Shown here one piece after another: positions 19,082-28,199 of a stretch of DNA of 64,000 bases. Made by a program: the position numbers and the translations under genes. Position 1 is the stretch's first letter. Each line of letters starts with the position of its first letter. Source of the DNA: Saprospiraceae bacterium (GTDB lineage Bacteria > Bacteroidota > Bacteroidia > Chitinophagales > Saprospiraceae); NCBI GenBank assembly GCA_025055285.1, contig JANWXM010000002.1, positions 124,239 to 188,238 of the forward strand, read 5' to 3'. The notes under the pieces are model-generated. The model did not search any database. It was not told the DNA's origin and worked only from the letters and a program-made list of their open reading frames with translations.

Positions 19082-20818
19082 TTAAAACGTCGAGCTAAAT
19101 TGAAGGCGCACTCCGTGAAATGTTGGTTCATAGCGACAAATACCGCCCGCACAATTAATACCCTCTACCTGTTTGACATAAGCTAGCGAAAAACGGTTGG
19201 CTCGCTGCGTATAAACTACGCCGATACTAGGGTAATGCAAGCCATCGTACTTCGTCTTTTCTGCGTCGTATTGGCTAGCATTAGGATGAGGCACCTTGTA
19301 CATGTCTGAGACGAATACGAGCCAGTGTGGCGCTAGACCTAGCTCGGCCAGTACAAACGCCCAAGAGCCAAACTCATCGTCCGTTAACAGGTATTGCGTT
19401 TCTAGCCGCAGCGAGCGACGCGGCGTAAAGCGGTATAGCCACTCTGCATACGGAGTAAAGGCGTCTACGTATCCCTGCCGTCCATGCTTAATCCAGGGTA
19501 CGAGATCCTCTTCGTCTGGAGGGTCGTCCTTGAATTGATAAGTGCGAATATCGTATTGGAGAAACTGCAAACCCAAGAGAAGTTGCCATTTTCGACCTTT
19601 TTTGTAAGAAAACTCGGGTGCAATCTCTCGGTATAAACTTCGTCCATCGAGTAGATAGATGTCGGAAATATTTAAGCCCAGAGTAGCATTTTTACTCAGG
19701 CTGTATCGAATATCGAGCTGATAGCCCGTTTCACCCAATTCTTGGGTGTTTGGAGCAAAGCGCGCAGGGAGTCGAAAAGTGTTTTGGCGGGCCAATGGCG
19801 GCAGATAATTGATCTGCCCTTGTACGCCGATTTGAAAGGGGTCGGTGCGGAAACGGAAGTCCTTCGTATACTTAGCTTCAAGGGTAAGGCCCAATCCCTC
19901 GCCAGCATAAGCTAGGCTAGTGTAGAACATATAACCATCGGTATTTATCAAAATACCGGTGATGGTATCGGCCCGAATGTTGGCAATAGTGCCATTCGAA
20001 TGGTAGGTCGTGTCATAAGTAATCAGTTGACGGAACTCGTTGAAAATCACATCACGCGTCTTGTAAGCTCCTTCAGCAAACCAGGTAAAACGACCGGCTG
20101 TCAACGTATTGAAAAGCGTAAACGCGTAAGTATTGTAGCGAATGCTATCGCGGCGCTGGTAACGACGCATTTCGCCAACAACTCGGCTAATGGTCTCTCG
20201 ATCTGCAGTGCGCGCTACAGCGCCAAAGCCCGGTGCTATGGAGAAGTTTTTCGTCGAGTCAGGTCGGATGTAGCCTTCAATGACTCCGCCGCGAATGACC
20301 GCGCCATAGGTGTTGAATTGGCGTTTCTGGCGACCCGTGAAGACCTTGACTTTCCAGTCTTCATTAAATCGATAACCTGCTTGCACGCCATAAAGGGCGT
20401 TATCGATCATAAGAGCGCGCTCCTCATAAGCGCGAAAAAGAATACCCGAACCAATTTGATCGTAGAGGTAGCCGGCCGAAATATCGAAACCATAGATGCT
20501 TTTGTGAATGTACCAACGCCCGATGCCTTCGCCCGTAAATGAACCAGTGGGATTAAGCAGATTAGAGTTATTGAATAAATCAAAACGCAGCCCTATGTCA
20601 AATCCCCAGTTGGAATAGTTGAGTGCTAGCCAGCTCTCGGCACCAAACTTCTGGTTGTCATACTGAGGTGTTCCTGTGGCGCCTATTTTAGGATCGGCTA
20701 TGAAAAAATTCGCATTCGATTGTACATTCCCACTAATACGTGGCGCATTACTTTGTGCTGACGAGTGCAAGACTCCCAACGATGCACTTGCGGTCAATAC
20801 CAATATCAAAAGTTTCAT
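19082..20818 (-). CDS. DUF6029-type outer-membrane beta-barrel protein
   Basis: The 578-residue product has a signal peptide ending HSSAQS and then SGNVQSNANFFIADPKIGATG, the characteristic start of DUF6029 proteins of Bacteroidota. The body is made of alternating barrel-like strands (WYIHKSIYGFDISAGYLYDQIGSGILFRAYEE is split over two strands). It ends RLQFSSTF, with a terminal Phe as usual for outer-membrane barrels. The function of the family is not known. It precedes the Omp28-like gene in the same direction, and the two may act together at the outer membrane. Confidence 0.85.
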   Translation of the reverse strand: MKLLILVLTASASLGVLHSSAQSNAPRISGNVQSNANFFIADPKIGATGTPQYDNQKFGAESWLALNYSNWGFDIGLRFDLFNNSNLLNPTGSFTGEGIGRWYIHKSIYGFDISAGYLYDQIGSGILFRAYEERALMIDNALYGVQAGYRFNEDWKVKVFTGRQKRQFNTYGAVIRGGVIEGYIRPDSTKNFSIAPGFGAVARTADRETISRVVGEMRRYQRRDSIRYNTYAFTLFNTLTAGRFTWFAEGAYKTRDVIFNEFRQLITYDTTYHSNGTIANIRADTITGILINTDGYMFYTSLAYAGEGLGLTLEAKYTKDFRFRTDPFQIGVQGQINYLPPLARQNTFRLPARFAPNTQELGETGYQLDIRYSLSKNATLGLNISDIYLLDGRSLYREIAPEFSYKKGRKWQLLLGLQFLQYDIRTYQFKDDPPDEEDLVPWIKHGRQGYVDAFTPYAEWLYRFTPRRSLRLETQYLLTDDEFGSWAFVLAELGLAPHWLVFVSDMYKVPHPNASQYDAEKTKYDGLHYPSIGVVYTQRANRFSLAYVKQVEGINCAGGICRYEPTFHGVRLQFSSTF

Positions 20819-21314
20819 AACGCCAATACTGCCCAGGCTCTTGCTTCCCTGGCAAATGTAGGTGGGAACATCTGTCTTGTGAAAAATATTTTTTCAAAGA
20901 GTTTTTAAATTCAAAACACCCTACATTAGCTTTTGAAAATATGCGTAATTACGCAAAAAGATAAATTTAATCCTTTAATAATCAACGCCATAAGAGTTAT
21001 TGAGAAAATAGGCATCTGGACTTAACAGCCTAAAAAGAATATCCTACTTTTTATTCCCATTCCGATTTGATAAGGCAGGTGGGAAGGTCTTTCCTTGCTT
21101 TAAAGAGTTTCATTCTGTGCTAATCCTTCATAATCATGTTGTTCTTGCTCATGAGAAGTCTACTTGTCTCAGACGAAGTTATTGCTCATCTCCTCGCTGC
21201 CCCTTGGGGTAGAAGGGTTATTTTTATCGCGAATCCACGGGCATTAGGTGAGGATGCGATTTCCACAATCGTAGCAGGTAGGGACAAAAATTTTCACGCT
21301 CAAAAACAACCCTT
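20819..21314. other. 496-bp divergent intergenic region with a -7 element and a palindrome
   Basis: AT-rich spacer between divergent genes. On the minus strand TACATTTG (20853-20860) fits the -7 element for the DUF6029 gene. A perfect 14-bp palindrome, TGCGTAATTACGCA, lies at 20942-20955 and could be an operator. No clear promoter was seen for the plus-strand gene at 21315. A 63-codon frame at 21136 is not convincing. Confidence 0.5.
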
Positions 21315-22853
21315 ATGCGCGATTTAATCGAACTTATATACCGCCTTCCCTGGGCCAGGCTACAGGCAAGCCCAGTGTGGAATGTCATACTGCCACCGGG
21401 CACCAAGATGGCTCGTCTTTTCTCGCTCGTTCAGGAGAGCGCTGACCTAACTGAGGAGGGAATTGCTCATCAGATTTACGGCACTCGTGAAGCTCTCCCG
21501 CGCTTGCGTAGTTTGAAGAACAAAACTAAGGAACGCCTCTTGAGAGCGATCTTCCTCTTAGCCCCTGACGAAATAGGGTTTTCTGACCGTCAAGAAGCAT
21601 ACTACGAGTGTCAACGGCGATGGGCTCTTGCTCTCATGCTTTCTCATAAAGAATTATTTTCTGTTGCCGTTGAGCAACTGGAGCTCGTGCTGCGTCATGC
21701 CCAACATTTCGAATTCACTGAGTTGGCCATGAGCATTGCTCTTCACTTAAAACGCCATTACAGAATTTTCATGGGCAACACGCAGAAATATCGCTATTAT
21801 CAGCAGTTGTATCGAGATTACCGCGCCCTATGGTTGCTTGAAAACGAGGCCGAAGAACGCTACGCCGATGCCATAAACGCCCTTGCCCATACAACAGCAT
21901 CCCAAGGGGAGTTGATGCGTATCGTCGAGAAACACTTTCGACAAGTCGAACCTTACCTGAAAACGCACACGTCGTTTCGATTGCACCTAAATGGCCGACT
22001 CCTGCATATTTTAGTGCATAGCAGCCGTCACGACTACCAAACTGTAGCCAAATTGTGCGAAGATGCACTGACCTTCTTCCAGAGCAAACCCTTCCGAAGC
22101 TGTCTACCCCTACAAGTGTTTTATTACCAACTCACAGTAGCTTACATTCACTTACGCGACTTCGGCCGCGGACGAGCTGTTCTTCAACAACATAGCAACC
22201 TTTATATTCAAGGCTCGTTCAACTGGTACAAAGTGCAGGAACTGCATTTTTTGCTCGCTACGCACACTCAGCATTACGATGAGGCTTTTGACGTATGCCA
22301 GAGCGTATTGCGGGAAGAAAATTTTCTCAAACAGCCACCGCAAATTCGCGATACTTGGAAGGTGTACGAAGCCTATGCCCAGCTGTTAGCGTGCACTCGC
22401 CGCGCCGATCGGCTGCCAAATCCGCAATTCCGCATAAGTAAACTCATCAATGATTTATCTTCTTCTCCCAGAGAACGCCGCGAAATCCACATTCCGCTAT
22501 TCATAGCACAAATGCTGTTCTTGATCCTGAACAAACGCTACGACGCTGCTATAGACCGCATAGACGCTCTTAGCAAATATACCGACCGCTACGTACGCAA
22601 AAATGAACGCTTCCGAAGCAATTGCTTTTTAAAAATGCTTTTGCAAATTCCGAAAGCTGCTTTTCATCGCCGGGTTGCCATGCGCAAAGCGCAATACTAT
22701 CGCAACATGCTCAGCCAAATGCCCGTAGAGATTGCTAATCGGTCGAGTGAAATTGAAATCATTCCTTATGAAGACCTTTGGGAGATGGTTTTAGATATGC
22801 TTCCACAAGAGCGGCCTTCCTATTTGAGCAAAAAAGCTCGCCGACAAGATTGA
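21315..22853 (+). CDS. Helical-repeat protein of unknown function
   Basis: A 512-residue cytoplasmic protein without signal peptide or membrane segment. The N-terminal 60-70 residues (LFSLVQESADLTEEGIAHQIYG, then LPRLRSLKNKTKERLLRAIF) look like a small helical domain. The rest is rich in Arg, Tyr and Leu and forms TPR-like helix pairs, for example the repeated ELHFLLATHTQHYDEAFDVC and LLILNKRYDAAIDRIDAL-like patterns. The end is basic. No catalytic motif was found. A scaffold or regulator role is possible but unsupported. It is a single-gene unit convergent with the antiporter gene. Confidence 0.75.
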   Translation: MRDLIELIYRLPWARLQASPVWNVILPPGTKMARLFSLVQESADLTEEGIAHQIYGTREALPRLRSLKNKTKERLLRAIFLLAPDEIGFSDRQEAYYECQRRWALALMLSHKELFSVAVEQLELVLRHAQHFEFTELAMSIALHLKRHYRIFMGNTQKYRYYQQLYRDYRALWLLENEAEERYADAINALAHTTASQGELMRIVEKHFRQVEPYLKTHTSFRLHLNGRLLHILVHSSRHDYQTVAKLCEDALTFFQSKPFRSCLPLQVFYYQLTVAYIHLRDFGRGRAVLQQHSNLYIQGSFNWYKVQELHFLLATHTQHYDEAFDVCQSVLREENFLKQPPQIRDTWKVYEAYAQLLACTRRADRLPNPQFRISKLINDLSSSPRERREIHIPLFIAQMLFLILNKRYDAAIDRIDALSKYTDRYVRKNERFRSNCFLKMLLQIPKAAFHRRVAMRKAQYYRNMLSQMPVEIANRSSEIEIIPYEDLWEMVLDMLPQERPSYLSKKARRQD

Positions 22854-22864
22854 AGATAGAAACT

Positions 22865-22927
22865 GCCTAAGGGCGACGTCTACTACTTTGGAAAGCAAAG
22901 AGGTCTTTCTTAGGCAAGAAATCTTGC
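22865..22927. terminator. Inverted repeats between convergent genes
   Basis: GCCTAAG (22865-22871) pairs with CTTAGGC (22909-22915). It is followed by a perfect small hairpin GCAAGA-AA-TCTTGC (22914-22927). They lie between the stops of the 21315 gene and the antiporter gene. No long T-run follows, so termination is only a guess. Confidence 0.3.
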
Positions 22928-22943
22928 GTGTAATCTGCTTCCA

Positions 22944-24161
22944 TTATTCTCCGCCGTTGAATGCCCATCTTAGGAGAAACGGTGTGGTTAAAGTGGTTAA
23001 CATACCCATTAAAACCAGAATAGAAAAAACCTCTGAGCTTATCAAGCCACTGCTATATGCTATGTTGGCTATCACCAGCTCCATGATTCCGCGCGCATTA
23101 AGACCAATGCCAATGGTCAATGCGACGTGTTTCGATAGTCCAGCCAACATTCCTCCGAAATAGCCACCAGCAATTTTAGACAGATAAGAAACAGCAATCA
23201 CTGAGAAGAGTAGACCATAATTGGCAACGGAGGACATGCTGAACTCAAGCCCTATGCTCGCAAAGAATATGGGCGCAAGAAAACCCATGGCCATATTCCT
23301 CGTGGTAGTCTCTATCGCTTGGAAATTCTCTTCTCCAATGAGTGACTCGCTAATTAGCATGGAAGCAAAAAAGGCACCAACAATGAAATGTAGGCCTAGG
23401 TTTTCTGTAATTGTTGAAAACAGTAAGACAAAAGCAAAAAACAGGGCAAATAAGGGCTCTTTTCCCTTGAGTAAAGAAACGAGGCGGTCTAACGATTCCT
23501 GGAGGTAATTTCCTTTATTCAATATCCTCCGAATAAACATATAGGTCAAACTCAGTAGAAGAACAAAGAAAACGAGCTTCACCAAAGAAAAGGAGGCTGC
23601 TGCTGCAACGGCATCAACTGACATGTCAGTATCTTTGATATTTAACAAGACGCCTAGGATGGACAAGGCTAACACATCGTCAAAAATGGCCACGGAAATA
23701 ATTTTCTGTCCAACAGCAGAATTAATCTTCCCGAGGTCCATCAGAATTCGAATGCTAACAGGCAAAGCTGTGATTGCCACACACAGACCAATAAAGGCCG
23801 TAGTCATGATATCTTGCTTAAAATAATGCGCTACAGTCACGCCAGATACAACAGGTATAAGAAAGGCTAAAATAGAAATGACGATATTTCGACCTCTCAT
23901 CGAATTGAAAATATCATCAATATTTATCTCCAGCCCAGCGATAATTACGAGTAGAAATATGCCTAATTCTGAAATTACCTTGACCTCCTCTGTGCGATAA
24001 ACAAGACCCAGAAAACTGGGACCTAACAAAATGCCGGCGATGATTTCACCAATCATGGCCGGTTGTTTGAAGCGCTCGAAGATTTCTCCTAAGATCTTCG
24101 CCGCTACTAGCAGAATTAATAAATTCGTAAATAAGGGCAGGTTGAGATGCGTTTCATCCAT
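22944..24161 (-). CDS. CPA2-family cation:proton antiporter
   Basis: An inner-membrane Na+(K+)/H+ antiporter of 405 residues with about 12 hydrophobic segments. KefB/NapA-like features are ERFKQPAMIGEIIAGILLGPSFLG near the N-terminus, GLEINIDD and IFDDVLALSILG, the last containing the Asp pair of the ion-binding region. The C-terminus (NARGIMELVIANIAYSSGLIS) is typical too. There is no TrkA/RCK domain, so it is a stand-alone transporter domain. The ATG at 24161 is chosen; the longer frame would need a TTG start and adds a non-membrane leader. The ion specificity cannot be read from the sequence. Confidence 0.93.
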   Translation of the reverse strand: MDETHLNLPLFTNLLILLVAAKILGEIFERFKQPAMIGEIIAGILLGPSFLGLVYRTEEVKVISELGIFLLVIIAGLEINIDDIFNSMRGRNIVISILAFLIPVVSGVTVAHYFKQDIMTTAFIGLCVAITALPVSIRILMDLGKINSAVGQKIISVAIFDDVLALSILGVLLNIKDTDMSVDAVAAAASFSLVKLVFFVLLLSLTYMFIRRILNKGNYLQESLDRLVSLLKGKEPLFALFFAFVLLFSTITENLGLHFIVGAFFASMLISESLIGEENFQAIETTTRNMAMGFLAPIFFASIGLEFSMSSVANYGLLFSVIAVSYLSKIAGGYFGGMLAGLSKHVALTIGIGLNARGIMELVIANIAYSSGLISSEVFSILVLMGMLTTLTTPFLLRWAFNGGE

Positions 24162-24249
24162 ATCTACTATTTTATTATACCCAGCGCCCTTGCCCGGAAG
24201 AAGGTTATTTTTCAAGGTTTTTGCGTCGTACAAATCCAGCTAATAGTAT

Positions 24250-26343
24250 TTAGCGAACAATAGCGATTTTCCGATGCAAAATTTTTCCATCAGTAGTTAA
24301 TATACTAAGTAAGTACAAACCTGGCTCGAGGTGGTGTACCGCTAAATCTGTCCTGTTAATAGGAGATTGATAAACCCGGGATAAACGCAAAATCCCTTGA
24401 TTATCTGCAAGTTGCAGGGAGGTCCAGCAAAGCACTGTCGATTGTACTCGAAGTACATTTTGGGCGGGGATGAGAGAAACCTGAATTTCGGTGGAGAAGG
24501 AGCAGTCGTGCAGCCGGGCAGAGGACATAAGTATTGTCTCGCTAGGCGATAGGTAATATAGGCGGTAAAAAACGGGATATTGGTCTGGCTCATCGTAGTA
24601 GTAGATGTCAGTGCCGTAGGCTTGATGCTGCTCACCGGTCCAGATGTTGAACCACTTTTGCTCGTCATAACTGCGCTGTAAGGATACTTTGTTAAAGCGC
24701 AGAAAATTTGAGCTATTCCACCAGAGCAGGACGCCTTTCCCTGCGCACTGGGCCTGCAGCGACGGCAACTCAACAGTACTAGAGACACTGGGATAAAGGC
24801 GTAGTGCCGTCCTAAAACAAGGAATGCAAGCGTTTTGCTCTACCCTACCCTCCTCGAAAAAGCCAAAGGCATCGTAAGGGTGAATAGCGTCCCAATAAAT
24901 GTAAGAGAAGCCTTGACGATGCACTGCATCCATGACAGCCTCTACCCATCGGCATCGGCTATCGGCATCAGCAGCGGTAGTTACTCCGAATTCCCCCACG
25001 TTGACCGGTACTTTCCAGATCTCGCTCCAACGCCGGGCAGCTTCAAACAGTGTATTTAATAGTTCCACTTCGCCTGCTAAGGGAAAGGTTCGCGCAGGCA
25101 AGTAGGGCGGATTCGTCCAACTTACTCCCTGATGAGTGAAGAGAAAGGGATCGTAATAGTGGAATGTATAAATGATGTTTGAGTCGCTAAGCGGTAGGAA
25201 ATTGAATAAGGCGGGAATGCTATTCCAAAAATTAGAGCCGACAAAGATGCTATGCCGATGCTTTTCCTTTTGCCGGATAACTGCTACAACAGCCTGTGCC
25301 ACTTCTCGCCAGTGGTTAGGCAGGATTTCGTTTGTGGGCTCATTGTATAGCTCAAAAAAATACCGCTCAGGGTCTAGGTGGCCGTAACGCTGAGCCAACT
25401 GTGTCCATATGGCCTGAAGTCGAGGTATTTGACTGCGATAATTATCGTCGGTAAGAGGCAAACCATGGTGATTGTCCAAAATAAGGTGAAATTCCATTTC
25501 AGCAGCCCATGCAATCATGCTGTCTATCAGAGCGAAGGCTGGGCTTCCGATATAGAGTGAATAAGGCGGATTTGGTTCCGCAAGTCGCTCAAAAATGACT
25601 GGTAAACGAAAGGTTCTAAATCCAGCCTGGCGCAACGCCCACACCCTCGAGCGAGTATATAGATGTACGTCGGGGTAGCCGCCAGTAGGCAGGCGCCAGA
25701 AAGCTTCTAACCAGTTGGAAGCATTAACGCCAGCGCCTAACCGTTTTGCACGTGCCCACGTAAGGGCCGATGCGGGAGCGGCATCACTTTCGCCGTTGTT
25801 AAGATTGACCAATTCTATTGCATCGAAATAAACAACACCTGTCCCCTGCGGCGCTTGACCAATGACATATAGGTTTATTTCTCGAACAGCATTTGGCTTT
25901 ACTCGGCCATCCGCTGTAAGCGCCAACAAACTTACCTCTACCGTGGTGTAAGCGTTTACCGGATTACCTACGATGACCTCTGGTCCAAATTCATAGCTAT
26001 CGCGCAAGCGCACTACCAATTGCTGGCCGGCCGATAAGCCGCGATAAGCAAGACGCAAATGCGTATATCCCGAAAAATCACGCGCAGCGCTTAGGCCCCA
26101 ATTATCCATATTGAGCCCACACCCCGCCCGTCCATGCTGAACGGTATAACTTAAGCGGTAATGACGCTCACCTTCGAAGGGACTTTCTCCGATCACTTCT
26201 GTCAGAAGAACACTCTCTTGTGCCGTATTAGGCGCTGTCCACACCCCTGAGATCAAAGTAGTATCATCTCGATAAACGACTGGCTGCGACAACGCTGGTA
26301 TGCAAAATCCTATTGCTATTCCGACAAGAGGATTTATTTTCAT
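24250..26343 (-). CDS. T9SS-exported GH5-family glycoside hydrolase (endoglucanase-like)
   Basis: The 697-residue protein has a signal peptide (cleavage near residue 20) and a beta-sandwich module at about 23-185, similar to carbohydrate-binding modules. The GH5 barrel spans about 200-515. The acid/base is E335 in FFELYNEP and the nucleophile is E451 in VNVGEFG; LDNHH (289-293) and FHYYDP match further conserved strands. The C-terminal 75 or so residues (LEPGLYLLSILTTDGKILHRKIAIVR) are a T9SS type A sorting domain. It should cleave beta-1,4-linked glucan or a related polymer outside the cell; the exact substrate is unknown. A -7 element TATCTTTG lies at 26376-26383 on the minus strand. Confidence 0.93.
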   Translation of the reverse strand: MKINPLVGIAIGFCIPALSQPVVYRDDTTLISGVWTAPNTAQESVLLTEVIGESPFEGERHYRLSYTVQHGRAGCGLNMDNWGLSAARDFSGYTHLRLAYRGLSAGQQLVVRLRDSYEFGPEVIVGNPVNAYTTVEVSLLALTADGRVKPNAVREINLYVIGQAPQGTGVVYFDAIELVNLNNGESDAAPASALTWARAKRLGAGVNASNWLEAFWRLPTGGYPDVHLYTRSRVWALRQAGFRTFRLPVIFERLAEPNPPYSLYIGSPAFALIDSMIAWAAEMEFHLILDNHHGLPLTDDNYRSQIPRLQAIWTQLAQRYGHLDPERYFFELYNEPTNEILPNHWREVAQAVVAVIRQKEKHRHSIFVGSNFWNSIPALFNFLPLSDSNIIYTFHYYDPFLFTHQGVSWTNPPYLPARTFPLAGEVELLNTLFEAARRWSEIWKVPVNVGEFGVTTAADADSRCRWVEAVMDAVHRQGFSYIYWDAIHPYDAFGFFEEGRVEQNACIPCFRTALRLYPSVSSTVELPSLQAQCAGKGVLLWWNSSNFLRFNKVSLQRSYDEQKWFNIWTGEQHQAYGTDIYYYDEPDQYPVFYRLYYLSPSETILMSSARLHDCSFSTEIQVSLIPAQNVLRVQSTVLCWTSLQLADNQGILRLSRVYQSPINRTDLAVHHLEPGLYLLSILTTDGKILHRKIAIVR

Positions 26344-26375
26344 GTCTATTTACTGTTGTGGGACCTCGCGCCGGG

Positions 26376-26383
26376 CAAAGATA
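26376..26383 (-). promoter_or_regulatory. -7 promoter element of the GH5 gene
   Basis: TATCTTTG on the minus strand, about 33 bases before the start codon, matches TAnnTTTG. A -33 TTTG is not obvious at the usual distance. Confidence 0.35.
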
Positions 26384-26505
26384 GCAGGCGATGGTTATAG
26401 TAATTCGTTTGCTCGTTTGCCTCCAAATTGCAAAAGACTGCATAAAAATGCCACAACGGAAACAAAAAGACAGCACATCTGCCTGCTCAGCCTTTGTAGC
26501 CAGCA

Positions 26506-28008
26506 TTACCGCAATAAGTCGCGCACATCAGGGTCGTCGTCCTTATCGCCCAAGCCACTACCAGCGAGAAAATCTTTAAACGTCCAACGATTCAGGATGA
26601 ATTCCTTGTTGAGTATTTCGTGTTCTGCCAAACCATGCAGCACTAGCTCCATGAAAACGGGGATATCGTCGGTCGCCACGCTACAGCGCTCAACCAGCTT
26701 GCGCAAGCCAGCGACTTTTTCCAAAGCTTCAACAAATTCTCGGTCATTCTGGCGATGCAAAAGATCCACCACATTTCCACCGGAAAACCACGCCTTGATC
26801 ACCCCGTAGGGGTCCTTCTCTTCTCGGCGAAGCAACTTTGTAGGGCTGGGAAAGTAACGAAGAAATGTTTTCTTTATCGCCTGCCCGATGAGGCGCAAAG
26901 CGACTGCATGAGGGCCCTCTTGTTCGCCCTCATAAACCATTTCTACCTTGCCTACAATGGCAGGAATGACTCCCCACAGGTCAATAACGCGAGCAGTAGT
27001 GGAACGGTCGCCATTGAGCAACATTCGGCGCTCGGCTGTAGCATACAAATTCTCGTAGGCGGCAATTGTCAGGCGAGCACTAACCCCACTACTTTTGTCT
27101 ACGTACTCGCTTTCGCGAGCTGCAAAGGCGATTTCTTCAATGAGGTCTTTAAGTACTTCGGGAACGCGTACGTACTCGCGCTGGATGGGGTCAATGCGCG
27201 CCTCTTGCTCAGTGATGCGACGCCCAATTTCAATAGACGTAGGATAGTGAGTTGTTATCTGGCTTTCAATACGGTCTTTGAGCGGAGTAATGATTGTGCC
27301 GCGGTTGGTGTAATCTTCAGGGTTTGCGGTAAAAACGAAAGTAATGTCTAGAGGTAATCGCAACTTGAAGCCGCGAATTTGCATATCACCTTCCTGCAGG
27401 ACATTGAACAACGCCACCTGAATGCGCGGCTGAAGGTCGGGTAACTCGTTGATCACAAATAAGCAACGATTTGCGCGAGGAATCAACCCAAAATGAATAA
27501 CCCGCTCATCCGAGTAGGGCAGACGCAGATTTGCTGCCTTGATGGGATCTACGTCACCTACTAGGTCTGCAATGCTCACGTCAGGGGTTGCTAACTTTTC
27601 TACATATCGCTCGCTGCGATGCAGCCACTCTATGGGAGTTTCGTCGCCGCGCTCAGCAATCAGGTCGCGCGCATACCGGCTTATGGGGGCTAAAGGGTCG
27701 TCGTTTAGTTCACTACCTGCTACTACGGGAATATATTCATCGAGCAGATGAACCATCAAACGCGCTAATCGCGTCTTTGCTTGGCCGCGCAGCCCCAGGA
27801 GCAGAATGTTGTGCCGACTTAAAATAGCTCGTTCTATGTCGGGCAATACCGTATCGTCAAAGCCATAGATTCCGGTAAATACGTTTTCGCGTCTTCGAAT
27901 TTTGTCGAGCAAATTTTGGCGCAGTTCGTCTTTAATGCTCCGCGGGCGATAGCCCATCGCTTTCAGTGCACCTAGGGTACGAACAGTCGTAAAGATATTT
28001 GTTGTCAT
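26506..28008 (-). CDS. MoxR/Mg-chelatase-type AAA+ ATPase
   Basis: A 500-residue cytoplasmic AAA+ protein of the magnesium-chelatase subunit I-like class. The P-loop is GLRGQAKT (72-79). The Walker B strand is CLFVINELPDL (182-192), where Asn replaces the usual Asp before Glu. The sequence IQVALFNVLQEGDMQIRGF and FVFTANPEDYTNRGTIITPLKDRIESQI carry the family's sensor and arginine regions. Such ATPases usually work with a von Willebrand A protein encoded nearby, but none is seen here; the flanking genes are a GH5 hydrolase and, divergently, mrp. The cellular role is therefore unknown, possibly chaperone-like assembly of another protein. Confidence 0.9.
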   Translation of the reverse strand: MTTNIFTTVRTLGALKAMGYRPRSIKDELRQNLLDKIRRRENVFTGIYGFDDTVLPDIERAILSRHNILLLGLRGQAKTRLARLMVHLLDEYIPVVAGSELNDDPLAPISRYARDLIAERGDETPIEWLHRSERYVEKLATPDVSIADLVGDVDPIKAANLRLPYSDERVIHFGLIPRANRCLFVINELPDLQPRIQVALFNVLQEGDMQIRGFKLRLPLDITFVFTANPEDYTNRGTIITPLKDRIESQITTHYPTSIEIGRRITEQEARIDPIQREYVRVPEVLKDLIEEIAFAARESEYVDKSSGVSARLTIAAYENLYATAERRMLLNGDRSTTARVIDLWGVIPAIVGKVEMVYEGEQEGPHAVALRLIGQAIKKTFLRYFPSPTKLLRREEKDPYGVIKAWFSGGNVVDLLHRQNDREFVEALEKVAGLRKLVERCSVATDDIPVFMELVLHGLAEHEILNKEFILNRWTFKDFLAGSGLGDKDDDPDVRDLLR

Positions 28009-28137
28009 GCCTAGACAAACACAAGCGGAGCAATTTTGTTGGAGCGATAACTCTTTCCTTTATGCTCCCAGCGAGTTTTTAGCATCTTTTCCAGACACTT
28101 GCACGGTTATTCGTCTAACTCTTGTGAACACTTTACC

Positions 28138-28170
28138 TTTGTTTCTCGTTACCGGCAAATTGAATTTGCC
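28138..28170 (+). promoter_or_regulatory. Putative mrp promoter overlapping a perfect palindrome
   Basis: TTTG (28138-28141), a 19-bp gap and TGAATTTG (28161-28168) fit the local promoter type with one mismatch. The -7 element lies inside the 17-bp inverted repeat GGCAAATTGAATTTGCC (28154-28170), a natural position for an operator. A nearly identical inverted site occurs at 38652-38668. Confidence 0.4.
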
Positions 28171-28199
28171 TTCTCCATCACCTGATGCATTTGTATGGT

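Noticed and set aside
21136-21327. 63-codon plus-strand frame before the helical-repeat gene
   Set aside because: It overlaps the start of the next gene in another frame and shows no motif.
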